Shown: positions 1 through 9,689 of the stretch, piece after piece
Layout: every line of letters starts with the position of its first letter
How positions within the stretch are numbered: the first letter of the stretch is position 1
Assembly: GCA_003427395.1 (NCBI GenBank)
Contig: BFEA01000239.1
Span: forward strand, 168,657 to 193,922
From: Chara braunii
Taxonomy: Eukaryota; Streptophyta; Charophyceae; Charales; Characeae
Direction of reading: 5' to 3'
Length of the DNA stretch: 25,266 bases
Translations under genes and position numbers: made by a program
The notes under the pieces: model-generated
What the model saw: the letters and a program-made list of their open reading frames with translations, nothing else
The model's database searches: none
What the model was told of the DNA's origin: nothing

Positions 1-240
1 TTCCCCTTGGTAGATTGCTTCCAAAATCATCTCTTGGCTGTTCTTGACACATGTATGTGTTGCGATTCTCTCCGAGATACTTCGGGGAACTTTCCTTTGA
101 TTGATTGCTTCAAACTTATCTTTTGGCTATGCTTGACGCAAGTATGTGTGGCAATTCATTTTGGGGTACTACGGTAGGCTTTCCCCTAGTAAGGATGCTT
201 CCTAGCTTGTCAATTGACGGTAGTTACAAGTATGTGTGTG
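1..240. repeat. Degenerate ~90-bp tandem repeat
   Basis: Three diverged copies are visible: the motif GATTGCTT recurs at 13 and 103, and a variant GGATGCTT sits near 193, giving a period of 90-91 bp. Each copy ends in a GTATGTGTG-type stretch that leads on to the ~80-bp repeat that follows. No coding content is supported. The period matches the other satellites of this window although the sequence differs. Confidence 0.6.
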
Positions 241-950
241 TGTTGCAGTCCCCGGTAACCTGTCCAGTCCATCCTTACCCCTTGCTGTAACCTGTGACAC
301 CCGGTATGAGTATGTGTGTGTGTTGCAGTCCCCGGTAACCTGGTCAGTCCATCCTTACCCTTTGTTGTAACCTGTGACACCCGGTATGTGTATGTGTGTG
401 TTGCAGTCCCCGGTAACCTGTCCAGTCCATCCTTACCCCTTGCTGTAACCTGTGACACCCGGTATGAGTATGTGTGTGTGTTGCAGCCCCCGGTAACCTG
501 TTCAGTCCATCCTTACCCCTTGCTGTAACCTGTGACACCCGGTATGAGTATGTGTGTGTGTTGCAGTCCCCGGTAACCTGTTCAGTTCATCCTTACCCTG
601 TGCTGTAACCTGTGACACCCAGTATGAGTATGCGTGTGTGTTGCTGCCCCGGCAACTTGTTCAGTCCACCCTCACCCTTTGCTGAAACCGGTGGCATGCG
701 GTATATGTATGTGTGTGTGTTGCAGTCCCCGGTAACCTGTTCGGTTCACCCTCACCCCTCGCTGCAACCGGTGACTTGTGAAGTATGTGGATGTGTGTGT
801 TGCGGCCCCGGATAGTTCAGTCCACCCCCCTTCCGCTGTTTGCTGCAACCGGTGACTCGTTAAGTATGTATGTGTGTGTGCTGCAGTCCCTAGTCCAGCG
901 CACTCCCTCCCTACTGTTTGCTGTGACCGGTGCCGTTCAGGAGGTCTATA
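240..950. repeat. ~80-bp tandem repeat (TTGCAGTCCCCGGTAACCTG family)
   Basis: The motif TTGCAG followed by TCCCCGGTAACC recurs at 243, 323, 401, 481 and 561, a spacing of 78-80 bp, and continues in decaying form (for example 720 and 880) to about 950. Each unit holds a short TG-rich run, a CCGGTAACC block and a CCATCCTTACCC block. Short reading frames through it are frame shadows of the repeat and are not called as genes. A non-repetitive stretch of about 120 bp follows. Confidence 0.85.
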
Positions 951-1069
951 GAGGATGTGCTTGGGCCCGGGACTTAGGATCGTGACCAGCGGTAATCCGG
1001 GCGGTCTATTAAGGGGGGGGCGACACGGGCTGAGGGTCGTCTCGTGCCTATCCTCCCTTCATCTCCACC

Positions 1070-1975
1070 GCTATTCTTTCACCCCAAGTTCCCTTCTTCC
1101 TCCTCCATCACCCGCACCCGTCCACCATAGCTGGCCACCCTCAAGCCTTCTTCCTCCTCCATCACCCACACCGGTCCGCCATAGTCGGCCACCCTCAACC
1201 CTTCTTCCTCCTCCATCACCCACACCCGTCCGCCATAGCCAACCGCCCTCAACTCTTCTTCCTCCTCCATCACCCACACCCGTCCACCATAGCCAACTGC
1301 CCTCAACCCTTCTTCCTCCTCCATCACCCACACCCGTCCACCATAGCCGACCACCCTCGACCCTTCTTCCTCCTCCATCACCCGCGCCCGTCCACCATAA
1401 CCGACCACCCTCAACCCTTCTTCCTCCTCCATCACACACACCCGTCCACCATAGCCGACCACCTCCAACCCTTCTTCGTCCTCCACTACCCACACCCGTC
1501 CACCATAGCCAACTGCCCTCAACCCTTCTTCCTCCTCCATCGCCCACACCCGTCCACCATAGCCGATCACCCTCAACCCTTCTCCCTCCTCCATCACCCA
1601 CGCCCGTCCACCATAGCCGACCATCTCCAACCCTTCCTCCTCCATCACCCACACCCATCCACCATAGCCGACCACCCCCAACCCTTCTTCCTCCCCCATC
1701 ACCCACACCTGTCCGCCATAGCCAACCACCCCAACCCTTCTTCCTCCTCCACCACCTACACCCATCCACCATAGCCAACCACCCCAATCCTTCTTCCTCC
1801 CCCACCATCTACGCCCATCCACCATAGCCGATCACCCTCAACCCTTCTCCCTCCTCCATCATCCACACCCGTCCACCATAGCCGGCCACCCCCAACCCTC
1901 TTCCTCCTCCATTGCCGACGCCCGTCCGCCATAGCCGACCATCCTCAACCCTTCTTCCTCCTCCACCGTCCACGC
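1070..1975. repeat. 54-bp minisatellite, about 17 copies
   Basis: CTTCTTCCTCC recurs at 1093, 1147, 1201 and 1255, an exact 54-bp period, and the array runs to about 1975 with small indels. The unit is pyrimidine-rich and contains CACCCACACCCGTCC and ACCATAGCC blocks. Because 54 is a multiple of three, frames stay open for about 250-290 codons on both strands; the plus frame (955-1827) would give an 18-residue Pro/Ser/His repeat with PPPSPTPV. I see no signal peptide, no extensin SPPPP motif and no promoter, so it is called a minisatellite and not a gene. A cell-wall hydroxyproline-rich protein is the alternative, at low probability. Confidence 0.85.
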
Positions 1976-2029
1976 CATCCACCCGAAAGTCTAAGGGGTC
2001 GCAAAGGGGGAGACGTACGGGATTTCGAG

Positions 2030-2103
2030 GAAGGGTCGATTAGGGTGAGCCGAGGAGCGGGGTCGATTAGGATGTGGAACTTCTTGTTTCTTTCATCGCC
2101 CTC

Positions 2104-2172
<69 letters not shown>

Positions 2173-2600
2173 TCCCTCTCTCTCTCGCTCTCTCCCCTTT
2201 CTCTGCCCCCTCAAACCCTTTGACCCTTGACTCTCCCTCTTCCCCATCCCCTCCGTGACACGTGACTAACCAATACCCTCACCTGTTACATTGCCAGGGG
2301 ACGAACGGTAACGAACTTGATCCTCACTTGGTGGAAAGCGAGGGCAAGGGAAGGGCAGCCGGTCCCTTGTGCCGCCAAGAAGGAAAGGTACCAGACTGTT
2401 GTGATCATCAAAGAAATCGGAGAGGAGTGCTGTTTTTGCGACAAGGTCAGTTTGACTCAACCATCTTCCCCGACTGCTTGACTAAGGTGAAGGCATGGTT
2501 TGCTTGAGGGATGGGGAAAGACAACCTAAGGAACGTCAAAGGCAAAGGAATTTTAGGCTTGCGGGAAGGGGCGATGTGTTGACCCCAATGGGGATTGTAC
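2030..2600 (+). repeat. Left arm of a fold-back (inverted) repeat
   Basis: This segment reappears reverse-complemented at 3768-4335. Shared landmarks include a GTCGATTAGG-type block, the dinucleotide tract, GGGGACGAACGGTAA, a GTCAGTTTGACTCAA block and TGTTGACCCCAATGGGG near the inner end. Homology is collinear with small indels and clear divergence, so the copies are old. The spacer between the arms is 1.17 kb. I see no terminal motif or target duplication that would place it in a known transposon family. Confidence 0.8.
2107..2170. repeat. (TC)n microsatellite
   Basis: An uninterrupted TC dinucleotide run of about 64 bp, followed by an impure CT-rich tail to about 2200. It lies inside the left fold-back arm at the position mirrored by the (GA)n tract in the right arm. 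Confidence 0.98.
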
Positions 2601-3767
2601 TTGGGCCTTTCGTCTTGTGTGGTCTTGTGCAGGTGAGTGGGCCGGGGCGATCTGATCGGGGTTGGATCCGCAGACGAGGGCGAGGGTGGGAAATTGGATA
2701 AGGGAAGGACTGAGAACTCGCGTAAGCTATGAATGCAAGGTGGGGTTGATGGTGGGGTGCTCGGGTGGATGGTTGATGCTTGGGCCTGGCTCGTGTGGAG
2801 ATTGCATGGAATGTCTCTCTTGTGTGCAACGCTACGCCTGGAAGGACTAAGGGCGTCTCGGATAGGTGGATGTGATACTAGGGGCTCGAGCAAAAAAAAT
2901 ATAGCGGCTAGGGGCCGGGCGATGCCATCCCACCCCAAGGATGCTGTAGGGGCTGTCTTGAGCCACTAGACTTAGTGAAAAGGTGTGCGGTCCAATGGAT
3001 GACGCTTGGCCTACACACGAAATAAAGAAAAACTCTCAACGAATCCCCTGGACTGCCTGCGTATTGGAAGAAGCAGTTGATTGGTCAGACTTAACAGAAT
3101 CAAGAAAACGCCACGAGTGCCAAAGAGCTACCATCTTGGGCGAGAGCGGAGCTACATCCCCCAATGTAAAGCCCTCTCGCAGAAGGCCCACCCCCATCCA
3201 TTTCATAGCACTAGGTGGGGGTGCCCCTGGGACGAACGACCTGCGCCCTGAGCGTGAGCGTGGGCGGGTCGAGCCAAGTGGGACCCGCAGTGGGGTCGAC
3301 CAAGGCTCGAAAGTCCTTCAGGGTACGGCCCCTACATCGGGCCCTAGTCTGGGTCTAGCTCTGGCGGGCGCCTAAACAAACGGACACTGCGAGACGCGCC
3401 GAGCTACCGAAACGCCTTCAAAAGTCACATTGTTGTCGATGTCGTCCTCCGCACGTACGCACAAGTCACAGGTGAGCACATTAATCAACGGGACGTAATC
3501 TTTTTTGAATCCATGTTTAATCAAAAGAAAATAAAATCTGGTCGGCAACTACGCCGACTTTCACAATCATCAACCAAAAATAAAAGATCACGCGCGCCTC
3601 AATTCCGCGCGCCCACACACTCTCTACTCTTAGTCAATCGTCTAGCCAACGTAAACCACTGGCGCAGCCACGCTTCACGCAAAATACTTAGACTTTTGAT
3701 CTTATTATCTATCGCTTGCAAAAACTCGGGCGGATACCCTTGTAAGGGTATTCACACCGACATCGAT
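2601..3767. other. Fold-back spacer, no recognised gene
   Basis: Unique-looking sequence between the inverted arms. Open stretches exist on both strands (plus 2983-3375, minus 2447-2938), but neither encodes a family I recognise, and the minus one runs into the arm. A hairpin ATACCCT-TGTA-AGGGTAT occurs at 3734-3751. If the arms bound a mobile element, this is where its cargo would be, but no transposase motif is visible. Confidence 0.5.
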
Positions 3768-4173
3768 ACAATCCCCCATTGGGGTCAACACATAGCCCTT
3801 CCCGCATGCCTAACTTTCCTTTTCTTTCGCTTCTCATTATTCTCCTTCCTTCGCTCAATCAGTCCATCCTCTTCTCGTAGTCATGCAGTCGGGGAAATGA
3901 TTGAGTCAAACTGACCTTGCTTTAAGTACTAACTTGGTCTAATCCTTTTTCCTGGGCTTGACTCCTCTCAATTGCTCACGTGTCTCCTCCTTTTCCTTCT
4001 CGGCGGCACAAGGGACCGACAACCCTTCCCTTGCCCACTTTCTCCGCCAAGTGAGGACTAATTATTTTTACCGTTCGTCCCCTGGCGATGTAACAAGTGA
4101 GTGGTCAAGTGTTAGTTATATGCGAAGTGGTGGAAGGGAAGAAGGTTGAGGGGTCCGAAGTATGATACAGAGG

Positions 4174-4260
<87 letters not shown>

Positions 4261-4335
4261 AAAGAGAGAGAGAGAAAGGGAGAGAGGGAGAGAAAAAACT
4301 CCCTAATCCTAATCAACCCTTACCCTTACTTGACC
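3768..4335 (-). repeat. Right arm of the fold-back repeat
   Basis: Reverse-complement counterpart of 2030-2600, sharing the ACCCCAATGGGG block at the inner end, the GGGGACGAACGGTAA block, the dinucleotide tract (here GA) and a CCTAATCCTAATC block at the outer end. The two arms differ by many substitutions and small indels, so the pair is not an assembly mirror artefact. Confidence 0.8.
4177..4252. repeat. (GA)n microsatellite
   Basis: A pure GA run of about 76 bp with an impure purine tail to about 4300. It is the complement and positional mirror of the (TC)n tract at 2107-2170. Arg-Glu repeat reading frames across it are artefacts of the dinucleotide. Confidence 0.98.
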
Positions 4336-4399
4336 TACCATCCCTTGTTCAAGCTTTGAACCGATTCATCATTGAGTGAGGGAAGACTGAACTGCACAA

Positions 4400-4860
4400 T
4401 TTAGGCTAGAGCACGCACATGTGCGAGGTTAGGGAGGCGACTAGGAAAAACCGACACATTACCAAGTAAAGAAAAGACTAAACTGCAGCACAAGACCCAC
4501 AACACACACATACATGAGTCACGGAACAGCTAGGAAGCAACCGCCACATTACTAAGTGAAGGAAAGACTTGGACAGCAACAAAAGACCTACAACATACCC
4601 ATGCATGAGTCAAGGAACATCTAGGAAGCAACCGCCACATTACTAAGTGACGGAAAGACTTGGACAACAGCAAAAGACCGGCAATACATACATACATGAA
4701 TCAGGGAACAACTAGGAAGCAACCGCCACATTACTAGGTGAAGGAAAGACTGAACTGCAGCAAAAGACCTACAACATACCCACGCATGAGTCACGGAACA
4801 ACTAGGAAGCAACCACCACATTACTAAATGAAGGAAAGACTGAACAACAGCAAAGGAACC
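4400..4860. repeat. ~91-bp tandem repeat (GAAGCAACCGCCACATTACT)
   Basis: GAAGCAACC recurs at 4534, 4625, 4716 and 4806 (periods 91, 91, 90). Units also share a CATGAGTCACGGAAC-type block and an AAGACT block. At about 4860 the array changes abruptly into a 35-bp repeat. No gene is supported. Confidence 0.9.
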
Positions 4861-4869
4861 CACAACAGT

Positions 4870-5090
4870 AGCAGCCAAGGGCCGGTCACCCATCCCACAG
4901 CAGTAGCAACCAAGTGTCTGTCACCCATCCCACAGAAGTAGCAGCCAAGTGTCATTCACCCATCCCGCAACGGTAGCAGCCAAGTGTCGGTCACCCATCC
5001 CATAGAAGTAGCAGCCAAGTGTCAGTCACCCATCCCACAGCAGTAGCAGCCAAGCGTCGATCACACATCCCACAGCAGTAGCAGCCAGGT
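4870..5090. repeat. 35-bp tandem repeat, about 6 copies
   Basis: CACCCATCCC (last copy CACACATCCC) recurs at 4887, 4922, 4957, 4992, 5027 and 5062, an exact 35-bp period. The unit is CACCCATCCCACAG followed by an AGTAGCAGCCAAGTGT-like half. It joins two 91-bp satellites. AACAGCCAAGTG also occurs in the following satellite, so the short unit may have arisen by amplification of part of a 91-bp unit (inference). Confidence 0.9.
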
Positions 5091-5922
5091 GTGAAATGGA
5101 GTATTACCAAAGGCATGAACTTGACAAAATGAGAGTGTGAGTAGTGAAAGCACATGTACATGAGTAGTAGAACAGCCAAGTGAGAACCGGAACACTACCA
5201 AAGGCACGAACTTGGCAAAATGAAGGTGTGAGTAGTGACAGCACATGTACATGAGTAGTAGAACATCCAAGTGTGAAACGGAGTATTACCAAAGACATGA
5301 ACTTGACAAAATGAGAGTGTGAGTAGTGAAAGCACATGTACATGAGTAGTAGAACAACCAAGTGAGAACCGGAACACTACCAAAGGCACGAACTTGACCA
5401 AATGAAGGTGCGAGTAGTGAAAGCACGTACATGAGTAGTAGAACAGCCAAGTGTGAAACGGAGCATTACCAAAGGCATGAACTTGACAAAATGAGAGTGT
5501 GAGTAGTGAAAGCACATATACATGAGTAGTAGAATAGCCAAGCGAGAACCGGAACACTACCAAAGACATGAACTTGACAAAATGAGAGTGTGAGTAGTGA
5601 AAGCACATGCACATGAGTAGTAAAACAGCCAAGTGTGAAACGGAACACTTCCAAAAGCATGAACTTGACAAAATGAGAGCGTGAGTAGTAAGAACACATG
5701 CCCATGAGAAGTAGAACAGCCAAGCGGGAACCGGAACACTAGAAAAGGCATGAACTTGACAAAATGAGAGTATGAGTAGTGAAAGCAACATGTACATGAG
5801 TAGTAGAACAGCCAAGTGAGAACCGGAACACTACCAAAGGCATGAACTTGACAAAATGAGAGTGTGAGTAGTGAAAGCACATGTACATGAGTAGTAGAAC
5901 AACCAAGTGTGAAACGGAGCAC
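5090..5922. repeat. 91-bp satellite A with alternating subunits
   Basis: GAACTTG recurs at 5117, 5208, 5299, 5390, 5479, 5570, 5661, 5752 and 5844 (89-92 bp apart). Most units alternate between a GTGAAACGGAG(T/C)ATTACC form and a GAGAACCGGAACACTACC form, giving a ~182-bp higher-order dimer over the first eight units. A related unit begins again in inverted orientation at the right end of the window (after about 25180). Confidence 0.93.
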
Positions 5923-5923
5923 T

Positions 5924-6215
5924 GTCATGTGAGAGGTGGGCCATGCATGTGAGTGAGACTTGCTCAAACACATGCTTGAAGCCCATGAAGGCAACTAAGA
6001 CTGCAATGAAACGTCATCATGTGAGAGTTGAGTCATGCATGTGAGTGAGACTTGCTCAAACACATGCTTGAAGCTCATGAATACAACCAAGGATGAAACG
6101 AAATGCCATCATGTGAGAGTTGAGTCATGCATGTGAGTGAGACTTGCTCAAACAGATGTTTGAAGCTCATGCATGCAACCAAGAATGAAACGGAACATCA
6201 TCATGTGAGAGAATT
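5924..6215. repeat. ~92-bp satellite B
   Basis: TCATGTGAGAG recurs at 5924, 6016, 6109 and 6201 (periods 92-93). The unit includes GAGACTTGCTCAAACA and a CATGCATGTGAGTGAG block. The reverse complement of the same unit occupies 24970-25172, again directly beside a satellite A-like unit, so the order of satellites is mirrored at the two ends of the window. Confidence 0.9.
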
Positions 6216-6224
6216 CAGCAAAGT

Positions 6225-6575
6225 AGGTGAAATGAACCTTCAAAACACCAGAACAAGCATGGACAAGAGTTACGATTTGCTCCTAAGTGAAGAAGCGGAG
6301 AGAAAGTGAAAAATGGGTGAGTGTAACTCACCCAAATGCGTGAAATCTCATGGGGGGGAAGTAGCGATTCATATGGGAGTGAAAAAAAGGACAAAACAAG
6401 AGATAATCATCATCAAAACACTTGATTAAGCATAGACAAGAGTTGCGATTTGCTCCTAAGTGAAGAAGAGGGGAGAAAGTGAGGAAAGAGTGAGTGTAAC
6501 TCACCCAAATGCATGAAATCACAAAGGGGGAAGTAACGCTTCACATGGGAGTGAAGAAAAGGACAAACCAACCAC
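6225..6575. repeat. 173-bp direct duplication
   Basis: Two copies, marked by CGATTTGCTCCTAAGTGAAG at 6273 and 6446, each followed by GAGTGTAACTCACCCAAATG, a purine run and CATGGGAGTGAA. They sit between satellite B and the long arm. I found no counterpart beside the right arm, where (CTT)-rich DNA and satellite C lie instead. Confidence 0.85.
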
Positions 6576-7074
6576 CTTAGCTATGGTTTTTTACTTCCTC
6601 AAGCCCTTGTCTCCATCCTTTCTCAACCTCACCCAAACTATGGCAAGCTTCTTCCACTATGGCTATGGAGTCCTCCCCTCTAGGAGGGCTAATGGGACTC
6701 CTTCTAGCCTCTTTCCCTTCCTCACGGCCTGGGGGCTATGGCAGATCACCTCCCTAGGCCAGCCTCACTACCACTAACCTCTAGAGCTCCCTCCACTAGC
6801 TCGCAGTCTCCTCTAAGCTCCCAAACTAGGAGTTCCCCTCTCCTCTCTCGAAATGAAAAGGTGCTCCTATAAGCTCACTTGGGCAGCATGGGCACTCCTC
6901 ATGCAAATGTGAGTGTGGCGGACTGAATCCTCAGCTTATGTAGGCTGAAACCAGCACTCCGGCCAGCCCATGGGCCTCCCCATGTGCCTTCAGGTGAACC
7001 GAGGTACCCCCAAGGCAAAATTCCACCACTAGGCCCTTCCGGAGGTACCCGGGCCTCATTTTGGCCAAGTACAT

Positions 7075-7107
7075 GCAGTCCGAGTGGTTGGTACCAACTC
7101 GGATTGC
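7075..7107. other. Hairpin, 33 nt, around GTTGGTACCAAC
   Basis: A perfect 12-bp palindrome GTTGGTACCAAC (7087-7098) is framed by GCAGTCCGA on the left and TCGGATTGC on the right, which pair with one G-T wobble. The right arm carries the same 33-nt sequence reverse-complemented at 21900-21932, unchanged although the surroundings differ. Confidence 0.8.
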
Positions 7108-7689
7108 CTTTTGGCCTCCTTCAGCCTCTTTTTCATTTCCAAAATGCTGCCCCCTTGGGCCTAATGCCCAAGGGGCAACCACACTTGAGAGAAAAAAACC
7201 TAGTGGGTTTTTTTCTCGATTTTTTCAGTTTCTACCCCATTTTTCGTAGGCCGAGGTATTTTCCCATGCCTCGGTGCAGTTTCAGGCTTGGATCTGGCTG
7301 AGATCCAAGGCCAACAATATTTTGTGTCACCCTTAAGTAGTCCTTGCTTCAAATTTGAGCCCCTAAGCTCTCCTTTTCGATATTTTGGTGTATCTGGCCC
7401 TCCTTTTGGGTCAAATGCATAAATTTTTTTTATTTAACTTTTTTTTTTTCATTTTGGGCTGCCAATTCATTCCGGAGCTGGCCGTTTGGGTGGGCCTCAT
7501 AAAAAACGGAAATATTCCCTCCTCTATGGATCTGAATCTTCGATCCATGGCCCAAAAGAAAACCGGTCATTTTTCCTTTGCATTTTCTCTTGATTTTGCC
7601 TTTTTAATTAAGATTTTGTGGAGATATTGCCCCAAGGGTTATATCTCTGCATTCCGGATTCCCCTCCTTGAATCTTGGAGGGATGAGGT

Positions 7690-7719
7690 CACAGTAGGGA
7701 CCTGCCAGTCCCTACTGTG
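7690..7719. other. Hairpin CACAGTAGGGA / TCCCTACTGTG
   Basis: An 11-bp perfect stem with an 8-nt loop CCTGCCAG; the following CAGGTCCC offers an alternative pairing with GGGACCTG. Related hairpins occur at 9117-9142 (left arm), 20192-20215 and 21456-21485 (right arm), marking the start of each arm subunit. Confidence 0.85.
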
Positions 7720-8030
7720 CAGGTCCCGATAGGCCGGCACATTCTCCTCCACTCTTTTCTCCCCTTTTGTCTTTCTCTCCCTCAATTTTCCCTCATTTTT
7801 CTTTTTTTTTCTTTTATTTCGGATGTGACAAGTGTCAAGTAGCTGTTGAGTCTTTTTCTAGGCCATGGATCCTCATCCATGGTCAGATTCAGACTAAGCA
7901 GTTGGCCGTTATATCTCAGACTACAATAATGACACCCCCATGCTCAAAGGGGACTCCATTTTGCCTCCGTTAGTCCCAATTTTAAGCCCCCTTTGCTCCG
8001 ATTTTCTTTGGACAACCTTTTTCCCACGTT

Positions 8031-8046
8031 GAGCCTATTGAGGCTC
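8031..8046. other. Hairpin GAGCCT-ATTG-AGGCTC
   Basis: Six-bp perfect stem. The right-arm counterpart (21131-21148) is an 18-bp perfect palindrome built on GAGCCTC. The subunit 2 counterpart (9427-9446) uses GAGTC/GACTC, so a C-G pair has become a T-A pair with the stem intact. Confidence 0.8.
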
Positions 8047-8066
8047 TATTTTCTTATGCCTAGCTA

Positions 8067-8084
8067 GTCCGAGATATCTTGGAC
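8067..8084. other. Palindrome GTCCGAGATATCTTGGAC
   Basis: Near-perfect 18-bp palindrome centred on GATATC with one mismatched pair. The right-arm copy at 21093-21112 is a perfect 20-bp palindrome. Confidence 0.8.
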
Positions 8085-8676
8085 AGGTGGACAACCCTCC
8101 CAACACCATTATTTTGCTTTCTTTTCTCTCGCGGTCCTCTCTCTTGATCCCACTAATGCGTGTACTAGTGGTGCTAATATTCTTTACCGTCTAGATTTTG
8201 ATCTTGACAGTGACGGTGCCCTTTGCTTTGTACGGCCATTCCTCATGTTGGCTCATGGTTACCTTGGGACAACTCAAGTCCCCGCCACTTTCTCCGTACT
8301 AGTTCCATTTTTCTTTATCCCGCCGGTAGTCCCGTTGGCGCGTGTCCCGTTTTTCGACTATTTTTATTTNGGCCCACTTAGTCCCCGACGACATCCCGTA
8401 CAATGTCTCATTTTTATTTTGGGACTTCCGCGTCCTTGGTGGTTCCAATATCCCCTCCTTTGGTGCCCCATGTGTGCCGATTATTCTTGGTCGCGAGATC
8501 TCATCTCACGGTTGTCGTTTACCGTTTTTATTCGCCCCATGTCGAAATCATTTTTTTCTAGCCTTTTGGGCTTGCCACACAAATGGTGAACATTGGGGGG
8601 TCGTTAACCTTCTGTCAGTCCCACAACCCCACAACGTGCCCCAAACTAAAAGAAAATGAAACGCTCAATTTTCAAG

Positions 8677-8708
8677 TGCATTCGGGCTCAATATTGGCCC
8701 CGAATGCA
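8677..8708. other. Hairpin TGCATTCGGG / CCCGAATGCA
   Basis: Ten-bp perfect stem with a 12-nt loop that itself contains CAATATTGG. The neighbouring copy (from about 8836) retains the 5' half but has lost much of the pairing. Confidence 0.8.
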
Positions 8709-8736
8709 TCTAAAACATGTGTTTTCCCTTCCACAT

Positions 8737-8760
8737 GCAGTCTGTCGTAACTCGAACTGC
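8737..8760. other. Imperfect hairpin GCAGT...ACTGC
   Basis: GCAGTCTG faces CGAACTGC across an 8-nt loop, with the first five pairs intact and a mismatch inside. It matches the cleaner dyads at 9300-9323 and, in the right arm, 20571-20592. Confidence 0.65.
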
Positions 8761-8915
8761 AATGGGGGTTAATTTTCCAGCCCCATTGCCCCACAACTAG
8801 CCCTCAACTGAAAGAAAAAGAAACGGTCAACTTCCAAGTGTATTCGGGCTCAATTTTGGCTTCGGATGCACCTAAAACATGTTTTTCTCCTCCCACATGT
8901 AATCCATTGTATTTT

Positions 8916-8986
8916 GGTTGCATGGAGCCTTGATTTTTCTTGATTTTCTTTGCAAAATCAAGAGACAATCAAGGTTCTTTGCAACC
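8916..8986. other. Long hairpin, ~71 nt, stem about 20 bp or more
   Basis: The 5' side GGTTGCATGGAGCCTTGATT pairs with the 3' side AATCAAGGTTCTTTGCAACC at 17 of 20 positions, with further TCTTGATTTT/AAAATCAAGA pairing inside. The right-arm counterpart (20343-20415) keeps the stem while the sequence has changed at paired positions. Confidence 0.85.
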
Positions 8987-9116
8987 ACCATATTCCATAA
9001 TGTATCTGATCACAGATGCATCTCTTAAAGTGACCGTTTTTTACCGTCAAGGTCTTTTTCTCTTTTTTTTAATTTTTTTTATTTATTTATTTTTTTCTTT
9101 TTTCTCCTCTCTTGGA

Positions 9117-9142
9117 CAGTAGGGACCTGCCAGTCCCTAATG
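9117..9142. other. Hairpin CAGTAGGGA / TCCCTAATG
   Basis: Second copy of the subunit-leading hairpin, with one stem mismatch relative to 7690-7719. It marks the start of subunit 2. Confidence 0.8.
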
Positions 9143-9299
9143 ACGGCCAACTCACTCACTCCCTCTCACTCTTTTTGTTTTATTCTCCCACATTTTTCTT
9201 TTCTTTTCTTTCTTTTTTTAGCATGCCAAATATCAAGTGGCCGTTAAGGCCCTTTTCTAGGCCCTTCCTCTTAGTTTTGGCCCGCCCTATGCCCATGGT

Positions 9300-9323
9300 G
9301 CAGTCCGTTACATCCCGGACTGC
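9300..9323. other. Hairpin GCAGTCCG / CGGACTGC
   Basis: Eight-bp perfect stem with loop TTACATCC. The right-arm counterpart is TGCAGTC...GACTGCA at 19993-20018. The CAGTCCG half-site is shared by several hairpins in both arms. Confidence 0.85.
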
Positions 9324-9426
9324 AATAATGGCTCCCCCATGTCCATGGGAGCTTCCTTTTTCCTTTATTTCTCTCCCACAGTAGCCCCTCATACTCCGAT
9401 TTTCTCCCGAAGGCTTATTTTTCACA

Positions 9427-9446
9427 TGGAGTCTCTTTTGACTCCA
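9427..9446. other. Hairpin TGGAGTC / GACTCCA
   Basis: Seven-bp perfect stem, loop TCTTTT. Positional equivalent of 8031-8046 in subunit 1, with a compensated base-pair change. Confidence 0.8.
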
Positions 9447-9463
9447 TTTTCTTGAGGGAGGCT

Positions 9464-9483
9464 AATCCGAGATTTTTCGGATT
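9464..9483. other. Palindrome AATCCGAGATTTTTCGGATT
   Basis: AATCCGA pairs with TCGGATT across GATTTT. It corresponds to 8067-8084 in subunit 1, where the outer pair is G-C and not A-T, and to 19835-19852 in the right arm. Confidence 0.8.
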
Positions 9484-9547
9484 GCTCCCATGCCTCCTAC
9501 TTCATGATTCTTTACTTTTTCTTTTCCTTTTGCCCTTCCCGTTTGCT

Positions 9548-9606
9548 ACCACTATTGCTCGCACTAGTGGTGCTAATATTTTTGACCATCAAGATCTCGA
9601 TCTTGA
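9548..9606. other. Two adjacent hairpins ACCACTA/TAGTGGT and TCAAGATC/GATCTTGA
   Basis: ACCACTA (9548) pairs with TAGTGGT (to 9571) across ten bases; TCAAGATC-TC-GATCTTGA occupies 9589-9606. Right-arm equivalents are CGTCAAG/CTTGACG at 19709-19730, CCGTC-AGATC/GATCT-GACGG at 20969-20993 and CCACTAGTG/CACTAGTGG at 21008-21029. Confidence 0.8.
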
Positions 9607-9689
9607 CGGTGCGTCTCGTTTTAATTGTTTTTCCCCTCATGCCGCTCCGCCGTTTCTCTTAGGACCTTCACGTGTCCCCGCCACTTGTT

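Larger units (their letters stand above)
8640..8930. repeat. 162-bp direct duplication inside subunit 1
   Basis: Two adjacent copies share AAAGAAAA(T/A)GAAACG, CAAGTG(C/T)ATTCGGGCTCAAT (at about 8674 and 8835) and CTAAAACATGTGTTTT-like ends. The first copy holds two clean hairpins (8677-8708 and 8737-8760); in the second the corresponding dyads are degraded. Confidence 0.8.
7690..9116. repeat. Long-arm subunit 1 (left copy)
   Basis: First of two diverged direct repeats inside the left arm. It shares with 9117-10343, in the same order: a CAGTAGGGACCTGCCAGTCC hairpin, a TC/TTTTCTTT-rich stretch, a CAAGTGTCAAGT-like block, a CAATAATG block followed by CCCCCATG, a GAG(C/T)C hairpin, a TCCGAGAT hairpin, ACTAGTGGTGCTAATATT and GATCTTGAC. 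Spacing between the leading hairpins is about 1.43 kb. Confidence 0.75.

Noticed and set aside
955-1827. Proline-rich (extensin-like) protein gene
   Set aside because: Open frame is a consequence of a 54-bp tandem unit; no signal peptide, no SPPPP motif, and equally long frames exist on the other strand.
4305-4335. Interstitial telomeric repeat (CCCTAA-like)
   Set aside because: Only loose CCTAATC and CCCTTAC words, no regular heptamer repeat; the same block forms the outer edge of the fold-back arm.
4146-4379. Arg-Glu repeat protein
   Set aside because: Reading of a pure GA dinucleotide run; mirrored Leu-Ser readings occur at 2045-2230.
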